Shown here: positions 54,649 through 63,543 of the stretch, one piece after another
Numbering within the stretch: the first letter of the stretch is position 1
Layout: every line of letters starts with the position of its first letter
NCBI GenBank assembly: GCA_020638525.1
Contig: JACKIL010000003.1
Span: 1 to 64,000 of the forward strand
From: Caulobacterales bacterium
Lineage (GTDB): Bacteria; Pseudomonadota; Alphaproteobacteria; Caulobacterales; Parvularculaceae
Direction of reading: 5' to 3'
DNA length: 64,000 nt
Translations under genes and position numbers: made by a program
Notes under the pieces: generated by a model
Told to the model about the DNA's origin: nothing
Database searches by the model: none
The model's input: only the letters and a program-made list of their open reading frames with translations

Positions 54649-56364
54649 TCAGAGTTCGTCCGGATAGACCGGCTGGATGTCGACCGGAATATCCATCATC
54701 GATGCGATCACGCGGTCGGCATGTTCATCAAGTTCGGCGTTCTCATCGAGAAATGCTTTCGCCGCCGCATAGTCGCCGTCGCCCTGCAGCACGACGATGT
54801 CGTGGACGAGACCGCGAATGGCCGTTTCGAGTTTGGCGAAGTCGATGCGATAGCGGCCCGCCGCTTCGTCCCACTCGGCCGCGCCCGCGTTCTTGAAGTA
54901 ATTGTATTGGAACACGGCGCCGCGCCCATGCGCTTCATGCGCGCCGAAGCGCACCGCGCGGAAGAGACCGACAAAATATGTCGCGAGGAAATTCTCCTTC
55001 TCGGAAACGGGCAGCTCGCCCTTCTCCATCATGAAGAGAATGTTGTAGGCGCCCATGACGTCCGCTTTGCCTTCTTCCGTCGCGGAATAAAGCTCCTGCA
55101 ATTCGGCGCTTACAGTCGTCTCGACGCCGTTCTTCGTGATGACGCCCGGCCCGAGGCTGTGCGACAGCTCATGGAAGAGCGTTTCAGCGCCCATATATTT
55201 CTGCATCAGGAGCGCGGCCTGATCGGGCACGAGCACATGGCTCGCCATCGGCGAGAGAATGCGGTCGAACTTCGCGCCCATCACATTATTGAGGAGCACT
55301 TTCTTTGCGCCCTTCGCCTCACGCACGCGTTCGTCATTCGGCAGGTTGAACGCGATCGTCTGCACGCCGGGAACGTTGTCGCCGCCGCCGTGAACCTGTT
55401 CGACCACCGCGATCGGCGATTCAAAGCCGCGACGGAAATTCTTGTAGGATTCGTCGACCGGAAGATTCGCCTCCATATCGCGGAGGTATTTCTTGTACTT
55501 GTCGAGCGCGGCGCTCTCTTCCGGATTCTTCACGGTAATGAACGCTTCATAAGCCGTCTTCAGCCCGAAGAGACCGTCCGTATAGACTTCATATGGCCCG
55601 ATCGCGACTTCGATGGGCCCGTCGAGGTCCATCCACGCCATCTCGGACTCATAATAGTCGTCGGAGAGGAAGGCGTCGGCGCGCAGCGTCAGGAACTTCT
55701 TCAGGCTTTCATTGGTGGTGATCGCCGCCGCTTCGCGCAGGAGCGCGGCCGCTGGCTCAAGCCATTCGCGATAATGCTCCGAGTAAGGAACAGCTTCGAG
55801 CCCGCCGGTCGGCGTATGGCTGATGACGGTGTAGCCGCTCTTGAACGCCGCCTCGTCTTCCGGATGCGCGGCGATCCACGCATCGAAGTCTTCCTTCGTC
55901 ATGTCGGCGGGATAAAAGCCCGCGCCGTCCGGCAGAGGCTTGTCGCCCCAGAACGGCTTGTTGTGGTCGAGCGTATCCCAAGGACCGAAATGGAGATCGA
56001 AGAGATCGAGCAGCAGCGCCTTGTCGGGGCTGTCGCTCGCCGCAATCTCGTCGCGCGTGGCGGGGTTCTCCGCGCTCACCTGGCGCAGATAGATCTCGCT
56101 CATCAGGTTCGCGGCCTTGTTGAGAAGATTGACGACTTCTCTCTCCTCAGGCGTGAGGAACGAAACGTCCGGATGCATGTCGACGACGGCGATCTCGGCG
56201 CGCATCGCTTCGAGGTGGTCGCGGTCCGCCGCGACGGCGCCCGTTTCGACAGAGGCCGGCGCGCCGGAAGACGCAGCGTCAGGCGCCGCCTTCTCTCCGC
56301 CGGAACAGGCGGCGGCCACCGCCATCAGGGACAGCGCGGCGGAAGCCATCAGGATTTTACGCAT
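54649..56364 (-). CDS. Exported M49-like (dipeptidyl-peptidase III family) lipoprotein
   Basis: The 571-residue protein has a lipoprotein-like signal (MRKILMASAALSLMAVAAACSGG). The late zinc site is ETLFHELSHSLGPG near residues 397-402, with the glutamate ligand in SATEEGKADVMGAYN about 50 residues on. This is the layout of the dipeptidyl-peptidase III clan, with HExxH here in place of the usual HExxGH. IGPYEVYTDGLFGLKTAYEAFI is another shared block. The start was set at 56364. Periplasmic peptide trimming is a likely role. Confidence 0.85.
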   Translation of the reverse strand: MRKILMASAALSLMAVAAACSGGEKAAPDAASSGAPASVETGAVAADRDHLEAMRAEIAVVDMHPDVSFLTPEEREVVNLLNKAANLMSEIYLRQVSAENPATRDEIAASDSPDKALLLDLFDLHFGPWDTLDHNKPFWGDKPLPDGAGFYPADMTKEDFDAWIAAHPEDEAAFKSGYTVISHTPTGGLEAVPYSEHYREWLEPAAALLREAAAITTNESLKKFLTLRADAFLSDDYYESEMAWMDLDGPIEVAIGPYEVYTDGLFGLKTAYEAFITVKNPEESAALDKYKKYLRDMEANLPVDESYKNFRRGFESPIAVVEQVHGGGDNVPGVQTIAFNLPNDERVREAKGAKKVLLNNVMGAKFDRILSPMASHVLVPDQAALLMQKYMGAETLFHELSHSLGPGVITKNGVETTVSAELQELYSATEEGKADVMGAYNILFMMEKGELPVSEKENFLATYFVGLFRAVRFGAHEAHGRGAVFQYNYFKNAGAAEWDEAAGRYRIDFAKLETAIRGLVHDIVVLQGDGDYAAAKAFLDENAELDEHADRVIASMMDIPVDIQPVYPDEL

Positions 56365-56665
56365 GGATTTTTCCTCTCGCCCTATTGGGTTCGGGAACCG
56401 GCGCGCCGGGAGGCGGTTTTTCCACAGCATGTTTTCAATAGAAGCCTGCGGAAGGGCCGGTGGGCCGCGAACGTTCAGGGTCTCGCAATTGGTTAACCAG
56501 CTGGGGCCATACATAGGGAAAAAGCGGGGCGCGCATAACCCCGAAATCGGCGAGTCGCCGAAAGCGGGCGAAAGGCGGCGCCCAGGAGCGTTTCAGGGCG
56601 GCCACAGTCTCGCCTTGTGCGGGAATTACGGTAGAGTTCAGGGAAGACGGAAGTTGAATAAACGG

Positions 56666-57895
56666 ATGGACGGCGGCATGCGGGGAAGAGCGGGGGTGCT
56701 TTCGGTGGCGGCGGCCTGCCTGTTGGCGGGCGGGGTTTTGGCCAGCGGGCCTGCGGCGGCGCAATCGACTTCGTTCGAGGACTGGCTGGAAGGCTTCCGC
56801 GCCGAGGCGGCGGCGGCCGGCATCTCGCAGGAGGTGATCGCGAGCGCCTTTGACGGCCTGCGCTCCAATGACCGCGTTTTCGAACTCAACGACAGCCAGC
56901 CGGAATTCGCCCGCGCGATCTGGGATTATCTCGACGGCGCGGTTTCAGCGACGCGCGTCGCCAATGGCCGCGCCAAGCTCGCCGAGAACCGGGCGCTCCT
57001 GACGCGCATCGAACAGCATTACGGCGTTTCCGCCGAAGTCATCGTTGCGATCTGGGGCCTTGAGTCATCCTACGGCGCGCTGATGGGCGACTATGATTCC
57101 ATTCAGGCGCTCGCAACGCTCGCCTGGCAGGGCCGGCGCACGGCCTATGGCCGCTCGCAGCTTATCGGCGCGCTCAAGATCATCCAGAACGGCTATGCCG
57201 ACCGCGGCCAGCTCAAAGGTTCCTGGGCGGGCGCGATGGGCCAGACGCAGTTCATTCCGACGACTTATCTCGTTTACGCCGTCGACGACGATGGCGACGG
57301 GCACCGCGATATCTGGTCCAATCTCGGCGATGTTTTCGCCTCGACCGCGAACTATCTCGCCGCTTCGAAATTCACCGCGGGCGAGCCGTGGGGCGTCGAA
57401 ATCAAACTGCCGGAAGGCTTCGACTATTCGCTCGCCAATTCCGATGAGCATCATGCGCTCGCCGAATGGGCGGCGATGGGCATCGGCGCGGCGCGCGGCG
57501 AACTCATCGGCGCTTACGATCCGAACATGCGCGGGCGCATTCTGCTGCCGGCCGGCGCGCGCGGGCCCGCTTTCCTCGTCTTCGAGAACTTCGAAGCGAT
57601 CCTCAAATACAATCAGTCGACAGCCTATGGGCTGGCGGTCAGCCTGCTGTCCGAGCGCATCGCCGGAAGCGAGCAGCAAATCGCCTCCTCATGGCCGCGC
57701 GATGACCGCGCCCTCTCCCTGTCCGAGCGGCAGGCGCTGCAGCAGGCTTTGAAGGATAAAGGGTTCGACCCCGGCCCGGTCGACGGCGTCATCGGCGCCC
57801 AGACGAAACGCGCGCTCCGCGATTGGCAGCGAAGCGAAAACCTCCCCGCGGATGGCTACGCCTCCGCCGACACGCTGATGCGGCTCACTTCCTGA
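56666..57895 (+). CDS. Lytic murein transglycosylase, MltB type
   Basis: The 409-residue enzyme has a signal peptide (MRGRAGVLSVAAACLLAGGVLASG). The MltB domain carries IWGLESSYGALMGDYDSIQALATLAW, where the glutamate near residue 133 is catalytic, and SWAGAMGQTQFIPTTYL. A PG_binding_1 domain follows (QALQQALKDKGFDPGPVDGVIGAQTKRALRDWQ). It cleaves glycan strands with a 1,6-anhydro product. The upstream gap from 56365 (about 300 bases) is the promoter region shared with the divergent M49-like gene; nothing else is seen. Confidence 0.92.
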   Translation: MDGGMRGRAGVLSVAAACLLAGGVLASGPAAAQSTSFEDWLEGFRAEAAAAGISQEVIASAFDGLRSNDRVFELNDSQPEFARAIWDYLDGAVSATRVANGRAKLAENRALLTRIEQHYGVSAEVIVAIWGLESSYGALMGDYDSIQALATLAWQGRRTAYGRSQLIGALKIIQNGYADRGQLKGSWAGAMGQTQFIPTTYLVYAVDDDGDGHRDIWSNLGDVFASTANYLAASKFTAGEPWGVEIKLPEGFDYSLANSDEHHALAEWAAMGIGAARGELIGAYDPNMRGRILLPAGARGPAFLVFENFEAILKYNQSTAYGLAVSLLSERIAGSEQQIASSWPRDDRALSLSERQALQQALKDKGFDPGPVDGVIGAQTKRALRDWQRSENLPADGYASADTLMRLTS

Positions 57896-57934
57896 TTTTG
57901 TAATAAATTGAAATAATTCGTTACATATACAGTC

Positions 57935-57985
57935 TTGCTGCACTGCACAAGATCAACTATGTGAGCCTCATGTTGCGCTGCACAA
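57935..57985. promoter_or_regulatory. Two PhaR-like sites before the phasin gene
   Basis: TTGCTGCACTGCACAA (57935-57950) and TTGCGCTGCACAA (57973-57985) are imperfect copies of the CTGC/GCAC pattern bound by the PHB-responsive repressor PhaR at alphaproteobacterial phasin promoters. They sit in a locally AT-rich stretch after the MltB gene. The PhaR gene is not in the window. Confidence 0.5.
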
Positions 57986-58021
57986 TTTTGTGTCGCGCCT
58001 GAACCAATAAGGGAGAGCCCG

Positions 58022-58555
58022 ATGGCCACCGCCAAGAAGACCGCCGCCGGCAAGACGACGGCGAAAACCGCAGAAGCGATCGCCGACGCCGGCAAGACGG
58101 CGCAAGCCGCCGCCAACGACGCCTTCGCTTCGATCGAGACCATCTCGAACGCTGCGCGCGACCAGTTCGAGTCGTTCGTCGCCGCCGTTTCCGAGAACTC
58201 CGAATCGCTCCGCGAACAGGCCGATGAAATGATCGAGACCTATCGCGACAGCCTCGAGACCGCGAAAGAGCACATGCGCTCGGTCAACGCCGAGCTGATG
58301 AATGCGGCCCGTGAAGAAACCCAGGAAGCCGTCGAGTTCGTCAACAACCTCGCGCGCGCCAAATCGCCCGTCGACGCGCTCGAACTTCAGCGCGACTACT
58401 GGACGAAGCTTTTCGAAACGCGCGTCCAGCGCGCCCGCGAACTGACGGAAGCCTCCTTCGAAGCCGCGCGCGGCTCGTTCGAGCCCTTCTCGACCTCGCT
58501 GAACGCGTTCCCGGCGACGGGCTTTGAAAAATTCTTTCCGTTCTCGGCGAAGTAA
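58022..58555 (+). CDS. Phasin family protein
   Basis: Phasins coat polyhydroxyalkanoate granules. This 177-residue protein is nearly all helical: an Ala/Lys/Thr-rich start (ATAKKTAAGKTTAKTAEAIA), then a coiled region (NAARDQFESFVAAVSENSESLREQADEMIETYRDSLETA) and the phasin_2-type end (VDALELQRDYWTKLFETRVQRARELTEAS). AAGGGAGA precedes its ATG. No PHB synthase gene is nearby; stress-linked phasin-like proteins also exist. Confidence 0.88.
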   Translation: MATAKKTAAGKTTAKTAEAIADAGKTAQAAANDAFASIETISNAARDQFESFVAAVSENSESLREQADEMIETYRDSLETAKEHMRSVNAELMNAAREETQEAVEFVNNLARAKSPVDALELQRDYWTKLFETRVQRARELTEASFEAARGSFEPFSTSLNAFPATGFEKFFPFSAK

Positions 58556-58573
58556 GCGCTAGAACCCCTCGCC

Positions 58574-60484
58574 ATGACCGGCGAGGCGGAAGAAGAAGAC
58601 AAGCGGCTTAGCGCCGCAAAGGTGGACTGGGACGCGTCAGCGCCCCGGTCCATTCTTTTTGACGACATCTATTTCTCCGGCGACGGCGCAGCCGAAAGCG
58701 AACACGTTTTCCTCAAAGGCAACAATCTCGCTGCGCGCTTTTCATCCGTATACGTCTTTTCTATCGGCGAGCTCGGCTTCGGCACCGGATTGAACTTCCT
58801 CTCCGCATGGAAGCTCTGGCGCGAAACGAAGAAGCCGGAAGACGCGCGGCTGCGCTTCTTCTCCGTCGAAGGTTTTCCGCTTGGGGCGGACGATCTTGCG
58901 CGCTCGCATGAAGCCTGGCCGGAACTTGCCGCCTATAGCGCAAAACTCCGCGCAGCCTCGCCGCCTCGCATTCCCGGCGTCCACCGCATAGAACTCGAAG
59001 ACGATGTCGCTTTGACGCTCCATTATGGCGAAGCAAGGGAAGCGCTTCAGCGCGCCGAAGGCGGCGTCGACGCCTGGTTCTTCGATGGTTTTTCGCCTGC
59101 GAAAAACCCTGCAATGTGGTCGCCCGAGATCTTCGCCGAATGCGCGCGCCTTTCAAATCCGGGCGCGACTTTCGCAACCTTCACCGTCGCGGGCGATGTT
59201 CGCCGAGCGATCGCATCGGCGGGCTTCGCCCTCGAAAAGCGCCCCGGTTTCGGCCGCAAACGAGAGATGCTTTGTGGACGGATCGATGCGCCCCCCGCCT
59301 CGTTGCGCCGCGCGCCGTGGTTCCGGAATACAAAGCCTTCCCGGCCGCAACCCGGCGCAAGCCTTGGCGTCATCGGCGGCGGCGTTGCGGGCGCGAGCCT
59401 TGTCCATGCGGCGCGGCGCGCTGGTTTCAAGCCAACGATCATTGAAGAAAAGGGCCTTGCAGCAGGGGCCTCCGGCAATCCTGCGGGCCTCATCATGCCG
59501 CGGCTCGACCTTGGCGGCGGGCCGGCTTCGCGCTTCTTTCTTCACTCCTATCTCTATACGATCCGCCTACTGAACGAGATCGGCGGCGACTGGTTTTCCC
59601 CTTGCGGCGTTCTTCTGCGTGCTGAGAACGACGAGGCTCGTGCGCGCCAGAAGCGTCTGCTCGATGATGCGCTATTACCGCCGGATTGGATGGCGGCCCG
59701 CGAAGACGGCCTCTTCTTTCCGCAGGGAGGCGTTGTCGATGCGCCGGCTTACGTCGCAGCGCTCGCAGGAGACGCGCAATTCATCCACGCAAGCGTGGTC
59801 TCAATATCGCCTGATGAAGACGGCGTGACTGTGCGCATGAATGACGGCGCCGCGCATCATTTCGATGCGCTTGTCATCGCAAACAGCATTGACGCTTCCC
59901 GCATTCTTGAAGCGCGCGCGCTGCCGCTTTCTGCAATCGCTGGCCAGATCGATTGGTTTCCCGATGAAACACCGCCGGCGCACGCTATCGCTTTCGGCCC
60001 CTATGCGGCGCCCGCGCCTCGCGGCGGTCTCGTCATCGGCGCCACCTATGAAAAGATCACACAGGGCGCCGCCGCGCAGACAAGCCTTGCCGCAACGCAA
60101 AGCAATATCGAGGCGGTTTCGGGAATTCTGCCCGGCCTCGACGCAAACAATGCGAGGCCCCGCGCCTCCTTGCGATGCCAGACGCCGGACCGCATTCCTA
60201 TCGCCGGACCGCTGCCCGATCTCTGCTTCTTCGCGCCGAGCTATGACGATCTGCGGCTCGGCAAGCAACGCGCCTATCCACCCGCGGAAGTGGTTCCGCG
60301 CACCCATATTTTGTCGGGCCTCGGCTCGCGCGGACTCGTAACGGCGCCTCTCGCAGCTGCAATGATTTTGACCGAAATGACTGGCGAGCCCTCGCCCGCT
60401 GATCACGAAATCGCCGAAGCGCTTCACCCTGCGCGATTTTTTATTCGCGATTACAAGCGCGCGCAGCATATTCGCAAAAAATAG
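58574..60484 (+). CDS. mnmC: Bifunctional tRNA mnm5s2U biosynthesis protein MnmC
   Basis: MnmC makes the last two steps to mnm5s2U34 in tRNA anticodons. The 636-residue chain has the N-terminal methyltransferase (FSIGELGFGTGLNFLSAWKLW, DAWFFDGFSPAKNPAMWSPEIF) and the C-terminal FAD oxidoreductase (LGVIGGGVAGASLVHAARRAGFKPTIIEEKGLAAGASGNPAGLIMPRL). Also VTAPLAAAMI near the end. Both parts are complete, which fits a fused enzyme. It lies 18 bases after the phasin stop. Confidence 0.95.
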   Translation: MTGEAEEEDKRLSAAKVDWDASAPRSILFDDIYFSGDGAAESEHVFLKGNNLAARFSSVYVFSIGELGFGTGLNFLSAWKLWRETKKPEDARLRFFSVEGFPLGADDLARSHEAWPELAAYSAKLRAASPPRIPGVHRIELEDDVALTLHYGEAREALQRAEGGVDAWFFDGFSPAKNPAMWSPEIFAECARLSNPGATFATFTVAGDVRRAIASAGFALEKRPGFGRKREMLCGRIDAPPASLRRAPWFRNTKPSRPQPGASLGVIGGGVAGASLVHAARRAGFKPTIIEEKGLAAGASGNPAGLIMPRLDLGGGPASRFFLHSYLYTIRLLNEIGGDWFSPCGVLLRAENDEARARQKRLLDDALLPPDWMAAREDGLFFPQGGVVDAPAYVAALAGDAQFIHASVVSISPDEDGVTVRMNDGAAHHFDALVIANSIDASRILEARALPLSAIAGQIDWFPDETPPAHAIAFGPYAAPAPRGGLVIGATYEKITQGAAAQTSLAATQSNIEAVSGILPGLDANNARPRASLRCQTPDRIPIAGPLPDLCFFAPSYDDLRLGKQRAYPPAEVVPRTHILSGLGSRGLVTAPLAAAMILTEMTGEPSPADHEIAEALHPARFFIRDYKRAQHIRKK

Positions 60485-60556
60485 GCGCCTCGCCTCGCCT
60501 TGCCCGTACGCGCGAGCGCGGGTTAACTGCGCCCAAAATCGCGAGCGGAGATCGCC

Positions 60557-61945
60557 ATGAAAGAAACGCCCTTCGGACCGGTATTCGACAATGTGCTTGA
60601 AGGCATCGGCAAGACGCCGATGGTGCGCATCTCAAACATCGACACCGGCCCTTGCGAACTCTTCCTGAAACTTGAATCGCAAAACCCCGGCGGCTCCATC
60701 AAGGACCGCATCGGCCTTGCGATGATTGAGCAGGCGGAAAAGGACGGCAAGCTAAAGCCCGGCGGCGCCATTGTCGAAGCGACTGCGGGCAATACGGGCC
60801 TCGCGCTCGCGCTTGTCGCTGCCCAGAAAGGTTACAAGCTCACCATCGTCGTGCCCGACAAGATGGCGCAGGAAAAGATTTTCCATCTCAAAGCGCTCGG
60901 CGCCGATGTGCGCCTGACGCGCTCCGATGTCGGCAAGGGGCACCCGGAATATTATCAGGATGTCGCGCAAGCTATCGCAGAAGAAACGGGCGCCTTCTAC
61001 GTCAACCAGTTCGGCAATCCCGCGAATCCCAAAGCGCACGAGACAATGACTGGCCCGGAAATCTGGGGGCAGATGGATCACGACATGGATGCGCTTGTCG
61101 CAGGCGTCGGCTCAGGCGGCACGATCTCAGGCCTTGCGCATTTCTTCGAGAAGACGGCGCCGAATGTTGAGATCATTCTCGCCGATCCGAAGGGCTCGAT
61201 TCTCACCGAGTACGTCAACACGGGCGTCAAACCGAACGCTGTCGGCTCATGGCTTGTCGAAGGCATTGGCGAGGATTTCATTCCCGACATTTGCGATCTC
61301 TCACGCGTGAAAAAAGCCTATGGCATCACCGACAAGGAGAGCTTCGAAGCCGCGCGCGACCTTCTGAAGAAGGAAGGCATTCTCGGCGGCTCATCTTCCG
61401 GCACTATCCTCGCCGCCGCACTCAAATATTGCCGCGAGCAGAAGGCGAAGAAGCGCGTCGTCGCTTTCGTCTGCGACCGCGGCGACAAATATCTCTCGAA
61501 AATGTTCAATGACTACTGGATGTACGATCAGGGTTTCCTGAAGCGCGCGCCCAAGGGCGACCTCACCGATCTCATCACACGCAAGCACTCCGAACGCGCA
61601 ACCGTAACGGTGAAGCCCGATGACACGCTGATGGTCGCCTATGGCCGCATGAAGCTTTACGACATCTCGCAGCTTCCCGTGCTCAATGAAGACGGAACGC
61701 TCGCCGGCCTTCTTGACGAGGAAGACCTTCTCTTCTCCGTCGTCAGAAACCGCGACAAGTTCAAAGACCCGGTGAAATCCGCGATGACCTATCGCGTCGA
61801 AACGCTCGACGCGGCTGAGCCAATGGAAGAACTCCTCCCCGTCTTCGCGAAAGGCCACGTCGCGGTCGTGCTTTCCGGCGGGAAATTCGAGGGACTCATT
61901 ACGCGGACGGATTTGCTGAATTATCTGAGACTGCAGGTGGCTTAA
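60557..61945 (+). CDS. Cystathionine beta-synthase
   Basis: The 462-residue PLP enzyme joins serine and homocysteine. ESQNPGGSIKDRIGLAMIEQAEKDG holds the PLP lysine near residue 48. EATAGNTGLALALVAAQKGYK and AGVGSGGTISGLAHFFE bind substrate and phosphate. Two C-terminal CBS domains (about 340-460: RATVTVKPDDTLMVAYGRM, EGLITRTDLLNYL) should sense adenosyl ligands. Downstream is a transsulfuration gene, so it belongs to the reverse pathway or to H2S production. Confidence 0.93.
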   Translation: MKETPFGPVFDNVLEGIGKTPMVRISNIDTGPCELFLKLESQNPGGSIKDRIGLAMIEQAEKDGKLKPGGAIVEATAGNTGLALALVAAQKGYKLTIVVPDKMAQEKIFHLKALGADVRLTRSDVGKGHPEYYQDVAQAIAEETGAFYVNQFGNPANPKAHETMTGPEIWGQMDHDMDALVAGVGSGGTISGLAHFFEKTAPNVEIILADPKGSILTEYVNTGVKPNAVGSWLVEGIGEDFIPDICDLSRVKKAYGITDKESFEAARDLLKKEGILGGSSSGTILAAALKYCREQKAKKRVVAFVCDRGDKYLSKMFNDYWMYDQGFLKRAPKGDLTDLITRKHSERATVTVKPDDTLMVAYGRMKLYDISQLPVLNEDGTLAGLLDEEDLLFSVVRNRDKFKDPVKSAMTYRVETLDAAEPMEELLPVFAKGHVAVVLSGGKFEGLITRTDLLNYLRLQVA

Positions 61946-62293
61946 GTGGCGGTATTGAAAATCTACTCCCTCAAAACCTGCGACACCTGCCGCAAGGCGA
62001 TCAAGGCGCTGGAAGGCGCCGGGGCCGATCTCAAGATCGTCGACGTGCGCACGGACGGCGTAACGAAAAAGCAGATCGAGGTCTGGGCGAAGGCTGTCGG
62101 CTGGGAGAAGCTTCTCAACAAGTCTTCGACGACATGGCGCGGGCTTGATGATTCCGACAAGGAAGGCGTCAACGAAAAGCGCGCCGTCGCGCTGATGGCC
62201 GTTCACCCGACGCTCATCAAGCGTCCGGTGATCGAGGCGAATGGCGAAGTCTATGTCGGCTGGTCCGACGCAACGAAAAAGGCGCTGATATGA
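61946..62293 (+). CDS. ArsC/Spx-family protein
   Basis: The 115-residue thioredoxin-fold protein shows LKIYSLKTCDTCRKAIKALEGAGADLKIVDVR, with the catalytic CxxC of the YffB/ArsC/Spx class, then WEKLLNKSSTTWRGL and HPTLIKRPVIEANGEVYVGWSD. It is not close enough to true arsenate reductase to assign that role. GTG at 61946 follows the CBS stop directly, and its end overlaps the next start (ATGA), so it is part of the transsulfuration operon. Confidence 0.88.
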   Translation: MAVLKIYSLKTCDTCRKAIKALEGAGADLKIVDVRTDGVTKKQIEVWAKAVGWEKLLNKSSTTWRGLDDSDKEGVNEKRAVALMAVHPTLIKRPVIEANGEVYVGWSDATKKALI

Positions 62294-63459
62294 GCGGCAA
62301 TGATCGAAATCGCGCGGCGTTTGCAACGCGTGTCATCCATGCGGGGCAGGAACCTGACCCGCTCACCGGCGCGGTGATGCAGCCGATCTACCAGACTTCG
62401 ACCTATGCGCAGCAAAGCCCGGGCGTTCACAAAGGCTTCGTCTATGCGCGCGGGCATAACCCGACGCGTTTCGCTTACGAGCGCTGCATCGCCGACCTTG
62501 AGAATGGCGCGCGCGGCTTCGCCTTCGGCTCAGGCATGGCGGCGATCGCGACCATGCTGGAGCTTTTCCCCGCAGGCTCGCACATCATCGCGATGGACGA
62601 CGTCTATGGCGGCACTTTCCGGCTTTTCGAACGCGTGCGGAAGGAAACGGCGAATCTTTCCTTCTCCTATGTCGACCTAACGAAGCCGGAGAATCTTGAG
62701 GGCGCGATCCGCCCTGAGACGAAACTCGTCTGGATCGAAACGCCGACGAACCCGCTCCTCAAAGTCGTCGATATCGAAGCCGTCGCGAAGATCGCGCACA
62801 AGCACGGCCTCAAAGTCGGATGCGATAACACCTTCGCTTCGCCCTATTGCCAGCGCCCGCTCGATTTCGGGGCCGACATCGTCATGCATTCGGCGACGAA
62901 ATATCTCGCAGGCCATTCGGACGTTGTCGGGGGCGTCCTCGTCGTCAATAACAAGGACATCGCGGAGCGCCTGCAATTCCTCCAAAACTCCGTGGGCGGC
63001 ATTCAGGGCCCGTTCGATTCCTATCTCGCGCTGCGCGGCCTCAAGACGCTCGCCTTACGCGTTGAACGCCACGCCTCGAACGCGCTCGCTCTCGCCGAAT
63101 GGCTTGAGGCGCATCCGGCCATATCGCGCGTCAACTATCCGGGTCTCAAGAGCCATCCGAACCATGAGGTGGCGCGCCGACAGATGGACGCCTTTGGCGG
63201 CATGATCACCGTCTTCCTCAAAGGCGGGCTCGATGCGGCGAAAGCGATGCTGGAACGGGTCGAACTCTTCACGCTCGCCGAGTCCCTTGGCGGCGTTGAA
63301 AGCCTCATCGAGCACCCAGGCATCATGACTCACGCCTCCATTCCTCCCGAGCGCCGCAAGGAGCTTGGGGTCGACGATGCGCTCGTGCGCATCTCCGTCG
63401 GCGTTGAGGATGTCGAGGATTTGCGCCACGATCTCGACCAGTCGCTGAAAGGCCTCTGA
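62290..63459 (+). CDS. Cystathionine gamma-synthase/lyase family PLP enzyme
   Basis: The 389-residue member of the Cys/Met-metabolism PLP family has TRVIHAGQEPDPLTGAVMQPIYQTSTYAQ, YARGHNPTRFAYERCIADLENG, DDVYGGTFRLF, and the PLP lysine in MHSATKYLAGHSDVVGG near 203. It also has SLGGVESLIEHPGIMTHASIP. With cystathionine beta-synthase two genes upstream, cystathionine gamma-lyase is the more likely reaction, but gamma-synthase cannot be excluded. Starts at 62290 overlapping the previous gene. Confidence 0.93.
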   Translation: MSGNDRNRAAFATRVIHAGQEPDPLTGAVMQPIYQTSTYAQQSPGVHKGFVYARGHNPTRFAYERCIADLENGARGFAFGSGMAAIATMLELFPAGSHIIAMDDVYGGTFRLFERVRKETANLSFSYVDLTKPENLEGAIRPETKLVWIETPTNPLLKVVDIEAVAKIAHKHGLKVGCDNTFASPYCQRPLDFGADIVMHSATKYLAGHSDVVGGVLVVNNKDIAERLQFLQNSVGGIQGPFDSYLALRGLKTLALRVERHASNALALAEWLEAHPAISRVNYPGLKSHPNHEVARRQMDAFGGMITVFLKGGLDAAKAMLERVELFTLAESLGGVESLIEHPGIMTHASIPPERRKELGVDDALVRISVGVEDVEDLRHDLDQSLKGL

Positions 63460-63543
63460 AGTCCGCAGGTGACGGGCGGCTGAGAAATCCATTAGGGTCT
63501 CGGTCCGGTCGGGCGGCGAGCGCCCGGGAAAGGCGCGCCTCCA

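Noticed and set aside
54253..56496. A 747-codon plus-strand frame that includes the palindromic repeat and parS
   Set aside because: It is antisense to the M49-like gene, which has a clear zinc site and signal peptide; the part over the repeat has no coding character.
61946..62293. Arsenate reductase as a sign of an arsenic resistance locus
   Set aside because: The protein is of the broad ArsC/YffB/Spx class, and no arsR, arsB or acr3 is present; the operon is one of sulfur amino-acid metabolism.
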